Assembly: GCF_008298015.1 (NCBI RefSeq) | Contig: NZ_VTPX01000009.1 | Coordinates: 148,049-212,048, forward strand | DNA: 64,000 nucleotides | Reading direction: 5' to 3' | DNA from: Salinicola corii | GTDB lineage: Bacteria > Pseudomonadota > Gammaproteobacteria > Pseudomonadales > Halomonadaceae | Shown: one piece after another, positions 60,042 to 64,000 of the stretch | Position numbering within the stretch: position 1 is the first letter of the stretch | Layout of the letters: each line of letters starts with the position of its first letter | Made by a program: the position numbers and the translations under genes | Notes under the pieces: generated by a model | What the model saw: only the letters and a program-made list of their open reading frames with translations | Told to the model about the DNA's origin: nothing | Databases searched by the model: none

Positions 60042-60261
60042 TGCCATGAAACACGTTCTTCACTTTCAGCCATTCGATATCAGTCGACAACAGATCGTCC
60101 TTGAAGGCGACGTATTCGCCTTGTCGAGGAATGACGGGTGGTTCTGCGAGCTTGTAAAGCAAGTGATCTGTTCGTTTCAGGATTCTCAGTGGTTCACTTT
60201 GACCGTGCGAGGTCTCCATCTCGTAATTCACTCGATAGACAAATTCCGCTTTTTCCGTCAT
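59962..60261 (-). CDS. hypothetical protein on the opposite strand inside the ICE module
   Basis: 99 residues from the ATG at 60261 with a perfect AGGAGG 8 nt upstream. Composition is that of a real soluble protein (FVYRVNYEMETSHGQSEPLR, VIPRQGEYVAFKDDL, WVTVLLTADES). The region is visibly less GC-rich than its flanks. A plus-strand frame over the same bases (60046-60372) has a weaker case. No family recognised; probable late insertion into the module. Confidence 0.6.
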   Translation of the reverse strand: MTEKAEFVYRVNYEMETSHGQSEPLRILKRTDHLLYKLAEPPVIPRQGEYVAFKDDLLSTDIEWLKVKNVFHGITPGPLGDLQHHWVTVLLTADESIPE

Positions 60262-60368
60262 GTCGGGCCTCCTGTGGCCAGTGTTGAGATGTGCTCTTGG
60301 GGAGCGTTTTCAACCTACCACGGGATGCGCCCGGCACCTTTTCCCAACGGTGCGGCGGGAGGTGTCCA

Positions 60369-61058
60369 ATGACTCCCGATCGCATCCTTCGCAAGATCGA
60401 GCGCTGTCTGGCGCTGTCATGCTCTGCCAACGAGCACGAGGCCGGAACGGCCCTGCGTCAGGCGCAGCATCTGATGGACGAGTACGGCGTCAGTGAGATC
60501 GATGTCGCGGCATCGACCATCGACCGTGTGGCCGTCAAGTCGCCAACCGGGCGCAAGCCGCCGCGCTGGCTCGATCATCTGGCCAGCCTGGTCAATGCCG
60601 CCTTCGGTACCGCCACGGTCTACGAACCGCGTCCCACGTTCGAGAGCTGGCAGGGGTACTTCGCCTTCCTCGGCGAGGCGAGCCAGGTGCGCATCGCGGC
60701 GTATGCCTTCGAGGTGCTGCAGCGTCAGCTGATCAGCGATCGCAAGTCATTCCTGAACGGCATGCACAAGCGCGCGAAGCGCGTCACCAAGATCCGTCGG
60801 GCAGACGCCTATGCGCTGGCATGGGTCGCCGGAGCGTATGAGCACATCGTCCCGGTGCAGAAAACGGAGGCGTCAGTCGCGGCAATCGCGCACTTCCAGC
60901 AGCGCTTCTATCCACAGCTCGAGGCGATGGAGGCCATCGACCGCGGTCAACGCCGTGACGATCAGCGTGCAATGGCCCGTGGGTACGCCGCTGGTCGTAA
61001 CGCGCGCCTGCATGGCGGCGTCGATCGCGACCAACACAAGGAGCTGTCCCATGGCTGA
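60369..61058 (+). CDS. DUF2786 domain protein
   Basis: 229 residues, ATG at 60369 with GGGAGG upstream. The N-terminal DUF2786 motif is clear: RILRKIERCLALSCSANEHEAGTALRQAQHLMDEYGV. The C-terminal half (RRADAYALAWVAGAYEHIVPV, AMARGYAAGRNARLHGGV) is typical of the phage/ICE version. Function unknown. Overlaps the next gene by 8 bp. Confidence 0.85.
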   Translation: MTPDRILRKIERCLALSCSANEHEAGTALRQAQHLMDEYGVSEIDVAASTIDRVAVKSPTGRKPPRWLDHLASLVNAAFGTATVYEPRPTFESWQGYFAFLGEASQVRIAAYAFEVLQRQLISDRKSFLNGMHKRAKRVTKIRRADAYALAWVAGAYEHIVPVQKTEASVAAIAHFQQRFYPQLEAMEAIDRGQRRDDQRAMARGYAAGRNARLHGGVDRDQHKELSHG

Positions 61059-61557
61059 GATCGTCACGTTTCCGACACGCGCTGCGACCGACCGGGGCAT
61101 GGAACGCTATCTGCTGGGCCGGGAATGTCTGGCCCTGGGACTGCTCGATCCCTTTGCCGGCTGGGTCGAGACACTGGAGTCCTGGTTCGCGGCGCATCCC
61201 CGGGCGCACAACAAGCGCAACGATGCGCTGCGCTCGCTGCTCGCCGATACCTGGCTGGTCTTCCACATGGCCTGCGACAGGGCCAGTCGGCTTGAGATGG
61301 AGCCCCACCACAGCCTGCGCTGGGCACAGCTCCAGTATTTCGACCTCAGCGATTTCGAGCTGCTGGTGATCGTCAATGACAACCTGCTCGATCTGCGTCG
61401 TGGCCTGCAGGCGCTGTGCCAGCAGCATCCGCCGCAGACGCGCAGCGACCTGAGCCTGCACGGGTTGACCCAGAGCATCGGTCGTCTCAACCAGCAGTTG
61501 AACCATTTTTTCGATTCTGATGGCTGCGCCTCGCGGCAGCCGGAGTGGACCTCATGA
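61051..61557 (+). CDS. hypothetical ICE protein
   Basis: 168 residues, ATG at 61051 after AAGGAGC. Helical and soluble; core LGRECLALGLLDPFAGWVETLESWFAAHPRAHNKRNDALRSLLADTWLVFHMAC. No family recognised. Overlaps parB by 4 bp (ATGA). Confidence 0.75.
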   Translation: MAEIVTFPTRAATDRGMERYLLGRECLALGLLDPFAGWVETLESWFAAHPRAHNKRNDALRSLLADTWLVFHMACDRASRLEMEPHHSLRWAQLQYFDLSDFELLVIVNDNLLDLRRGLQALCQQHPPQTRSDLSLHGLTQSIGRLNQQLNHFFDSDGCASRQPEWTS

Positions 61558-63593
61558 GTAAACCATCCGTTACCCCCGATCAGATCACGGCCAAGCTGAA
61601 CCAGCCGGGGCCGACGCTCAGGAGCCAGCCCACCGATCGGCTGCCGGCACCGACCCGCGAACAGGCGATGTCGCTCACGCTGGATCAGCTGCGTCCCTAC
61701 GATCGCAACCCCAGAACCCATCACAACCCCAAGTTCGATGAGATCAAGGCGTCGATCAAGGCAGTCGGACTCAAGCAGAAGTTGACCGTCACGCAGCGTC
61801 CCGGCGATGACCGCTACATGATCTCCGATGGGGGCAATACCCGCCTGACCATTCTCAATGAGCTGTATCAGGAGACGGGCGATCAGTCCTTCTATCACCA
61901 GGACTGCCATTTCATCCCGTGGCAGGGCGAGATCAACGTGCTTGCCGGCCACCTGGCCGAGAACGACAACCGGGGGCAACTGAGCTGGATCGAGCGGGCA
62001 CGCGGGATCTTCGAGGCCAAACGCATGATCGAGGAGGACGCCGGCGAGACCATCTCCCAGCGCGAGTTGACCAAGCGGCTTCGCGTGCTGGGTTACACCA
62101 TCAATCATGGCCACGTAAGTCGGATGCTCTACACCATCGAGCACTTTCTCCCCACGCTACCTTTATCACTGGATGCGGGAATGGGCCGTCCCCAGATCGA
62201 GAAGCTGATCTCCTATCGCCAGTTCTGTGACGAGTGCTGGACCCGCTGTGCCGACTACTGGATCGAGCACGCCGATGACTTGGGCGAGGGGGAACACTGG
62301 GCCAACAACGTCGTCGACGGCGATTTCGCGCTGGCCTGGCATGAGGAGATGGCCCAGCTCGATCACGAGGGGCAGACCGAATTCCGCTGGAACATCGTCG
62401 AAGATCGCTTGAAGGGCATGCTCAACGAGCACACCGGTCTGCACTTCAACCCCATCGACATGGCGTGGAAGAACTGGTTCACCGTACGCAAGTATGCCCG
62501 GGCGGCAACGGACGAGGAGCGCGCGGATATCTGGACCACTGTCGATAGTGAACTGGAGCGCCTGCGTCATCCCCAGGAGCGCCACCTTTATCCGCCAAAA
62601 CCGGATACTTCTCCGGGTGGCTCGTCGTCCGGCAAGTCGTCGGCTCCTTCCTCTCTGCCATCGACCGCCAAAACCTCTCGTAGCGGTAGCGAACCCACCG
62701 GCGATGACGATGAACTCGACCCCAATGATCTGACCTTCGGCGATGGCCAGAGCGACCTCGATCCCGCGCCGGAACCGTCGCCGGCGCGCGGTGTGCCGGA
62801 TGCGGGCGGGGTAGGCGAGTCGGTCGCCATGAAACAGATGCGCGCCCAGCTCGAGCAGCTCGAGCAGCGCAACGCCGAACTCGAGGCTCAGACCCAGCGA
62901 ACACCGGTGGCCCCACAGGGCGGCAGCTTCGATGACGACTGGAACGACAACGCCGGCGGGCTACTGGACACCGATGGTCTGCTGCAGGAGCACAGACTTC
63001 AGCCGACCCGCTCTGCCGAAGAGCAGGCGACCATCGCCGCCGATCTGACCCTCTCTCCACACCACGAGACGGAGGGCCATCGCCAGCTGCGTCATTGGCA
63101 GGCGAAGGAACACGGCGAGGAGGCCATCGACTTCGAGGCAGCGGCACTCAAAAGCGTACCGCTGCAGGACGGTGGCCGTGTCGCCCCGATCACGGATCTC
63201 TGGCATGTGCCGACCTGGCGTCGCAACGCTCAGGATCTACGCATGCAGATTGGTGAAGTGGTCCAGGTGCTGGCCAGCTGGGCCGGCGTTGAGGCCAGCG
63301 GATCCAGCGAGGTCATTCGCCTCAATGCGCGCGACGGTATCGGTTACGAACTTGGTCCCCTTGAGGGCGCACCCAGCCGTCGTGCTCAGCTCGTCTGGCA
63401 ACTGCTCGCCGGTCTCGAGGGCAACATCGATCCGGTGATGCCGAGCGACATCTCGCTATTGGGAGAACTGGTGGGCAGTCATGGTGACGACACCGAGGTG
63501 CGTCTGCCCGACGGTCTCTTCGTTCGTGTGTTCTGGCTGACCCGGCTGATCCGGGTGCTGCGTGACGTGCTCAATGCAGAGGGGGATTCGTGA
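61554..63593 (+). CDS. ParB-type partition protein of the ICE (PFGI-1 class)
   Basis: 679 residues from the ATG at 61554. The ParB/Srx domain (~40-160) shows LRPYDRNPRTHHNPKFDEIKASIKAVGL, ISDGGNTRLTILNELYQE, and the HTH region ISQRELTKRLRVLGYTINHGHVSRMLYTI. A long, acidic, Ser/Gly-rich middle (~355-470, including a short coiled coil around QLEQLEQRNAELEA) and a C-terminal domain specific to ICE ParBs follow. It likely binds element DNA and works with ParA. Ends one base into the start codon of the DUF2857 gene. Confidence 0.9.
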   Translation: MSKPSVTPDQITAKLNQPGPTLRSQPTDRLPAPTREQAMSLTLDQLRPYDRNPRTHHNPKFDEIKASIKAVGLKQKLTVTQRPGDDRYMISDGGNTRLTILNELYQETGDQSFYHQDCHFIPWQGEINVLAGHLAENDNRGQLSWIERARGIFEAKRMIEEDAGETISQRELTKRLRVLGYTINHGHVSRMLYTIEHFLPTLPLSLDAGMGRPQIEKLISYRQFCDECWTRCADYWIEHADDLGEGEHWANNVVDGDFALAWHEEMAQLDHEGQTEFRWNIVEDRLKGMLNEHTGLHFNPIDMAWKNWFTVRKYARAATDEERADIWTTVDSELERLRHPQERHLYPPKPDTSPGGSSSGKSSAPSSLPSTAKTSRSGSEPTGDDDELDPNDLTFGDGQSDLDPAPEPSPARGVPDAGGVGESVAMKQMRAQLEQLEQRNAELEAQTQRTPVAPQGGSFDDDWNDNAGGLLDTDGLLQEHRLQPTRSAEEQATIAADLTLSPHHETEGHRQLRHWQAKEHGEEAIDFEAAALKSVPLQDGGRVAPITDLWHVPTWRRNAQDLRMQIGEVVQVLASWAGVEASGSSEVIRLNARDGIGYELGPLEGAPSRRAQLVWQLLAGLEGNIDPVMPSDISLLGELVGSHGDDTEVRLPDGLFVRVFWLTRLIRVLRDVLNAEGDS

Positions 63594-63874
63594 TGGCGAC
63601 ACCGCAACTCAACCATGCGCTGTTCAACCAGGCGCTGATCCTGATTCGTGAGGGCGACATGCGTCGCGCTCGCGCGCTGGGCTTCCGCGACGATGAGCTG
63701 CAGAGTCTCAGTCGGCTGCGGGCCAGCGAGATCGAGTCCCTGATCCACGAGTTTCCGGGCGTGGCCCGGTTCGAGCTGGATCACGACACCTTCAAAGCGG
63801 CGCTGCGCCGCGTCGATCGCGACCAGGATCGCGATGGGCTCGTCGATCACTGCATTCGACACGGGGCCAGCGTG
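63593..63874 (+). pseudogene. DUF2857 gene, interrupted by an insertion sequence
   Basis: 94 residues remain: LNHALFNQALILIREGDMRRARALGFRDDELQSLSRLRASEIESLIHEF matches DUF2857 (usual length ~180). The frame runs on into the insertion sequence from base 63875, where it makes an unrelated tail. The gene is thus cut after IRHGAS. Confidence 0.8.
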
Positions 63875-64000
63875 TGTAGTGGTTCAATGAAACCGGACAC
63901 CAGCGTAGGTGGTATTCTTCCCACCTTGAGCGAGGTGTCATATGGCAAGAAGACAACGACGATCCTTCAGCCCTGAGTTCAAACAGGAAGCAGCACAGCT
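63875..64000 (+). mobile_element. IS3-family insertion sequence, left end
   Basis: The left end begins near TGTAGTGGTTCAATGAAACC, typical of IS3-family termini, 67 bp before an OrfA start. The element continues beyond the window. Confidence 0.8.
63942..64000 (+). CDS. IS3-family transposase OrfA, N-terminus
   Basis: MARRQRRSFSPEFKQEAAQ is the start of an IS3 OrfA helix-turn-helix protein (RR-S/T-FSPEFKxEA). GAGG precedes the ATG at 63942. Cut by the window end. Confidence 0.88.
   Translation, partial: MARRQRRSFSPEFKQEAAQ

Larger units (their letters stand above)
56932..64000 (+). mobile_element. left end of an integrative conjugative element (SPI-7/PAPI-1/PFGI-1 class)
   Basis: The gene order parA, dnaB-type helicase, small genes, DUF2786, hypothetical, large parB-type protein, DUF2857 is the conserved replication/partition end of this ICE class. 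It begins 80 bp after a tRNA-Asn gene. Integrase, relaxase and conjugation genes are expected beyond the window. Exact left boundary (attL) is inferred to lie in the tRNA 3' end. Confidence 0.85.

Noticed and set aside
60046..60372. Plus-strand 108-codon frame in the ICE
   Set aside because: It overlaps a minus-strand gene with a better ribosome site and more protein-like composition, and it overlaps the next gene's start. Not fully excluded.
1..64000. CRISPR arrays
   Set aside because: No regularly spaced direct repeats seen; the only short tandem repeats are the 15-bp units at 4063-4107 and the irregular words at 30642-30766.

Overview
The window looks like chromosomal DNA of a halophilic gammaproteobacterium, most probably Halomonadaceae (Halomonas, Kushneria or Salinicola type). 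It is GC-rich and carries a betIBA choline-to-betaine operon with a betaine/choline binding protein, a sodium-coupled NSS transporter, a Pseudomonas-type PA0069 gene under a LexA box, and MdtABC/Mux-type RND pumps. The genus is inferred from gene content only.

Layout. 1-4.0 kb: end of an NSS transporter, a SIMPL protein, and B12 genes (btuF-like, cobO-type adenosyltransferase). 4.0-12.1 kb: an envelope sugar-modification region with a UDP-glucuronate 4-epimerase, two GT83/ArnT-like transferases, a GT2/LAB_N pair and a PmrAB/QseBC-like two-component system. Three 17-bp PmrA-type boxes sit in front of its transcription units. 12.2-18.6 kb: PA0069-family radical SAM gene with a near-consensus LexA box, btuB behind a cobalamin riboswitch, a MotAB-like pair and a glycerophosphodiesterase. 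18.9-36.2 kb: a complete iron module with a Fur-box-preceded TonB receptor, three NIS (IucA/IucC) synthetases, a PLP decarboxylase, an MFS exporter, an SbnG-like citrate synthase, a binding-protein/FecCD/ATPase importer, a FhuF-type reductase and an RraA-like protein. Nearly all its genes overlap by a few bases. It resembles the staphyloferrin B locus but lacks sbnA and sbnB. 36.4-50.8 kb: housekeeping genes (quinone reductase, SLC13 transporter, RlpA, FadE with a PsrA-like box) and an MdtABC-like RND operon. 51-56.2 kb: betA, betB, betI and a divergent choX-type gene with dyad operators. 56.3-56.9 kb: one tRNA-Met and three tRNA-Asn genes. 56.9-64 kb: left end of an integrative conjugative element of the SPI-7/PAPI-1/PFGI-1 class (parA, dnaB, small genes, DUF2786, parB, DUF2857). 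An IS3-family insertion sequence interrupts the DUF2857 gene at the right edge.

How the parts work together. The iron module covers synthesis, export, outer-membrane uptake, inner-membrane import and reductive release of a citrate-based siderophore. The 4-12 kb region holds the donor-sugar epimerase, lipid-linked donor synthesis and final transfer for lipid A or core decoration, together with its likely regulator. The B12 genes are scattered but functionally linked. The most notable points are the altered staphyloferrin-B-like locus with an RraA-like protein lacking the family arginine, the PmrA-box regulon that may use galacturonate rather than aminoarabinose, and the tRNA-Asn/ICE junction.
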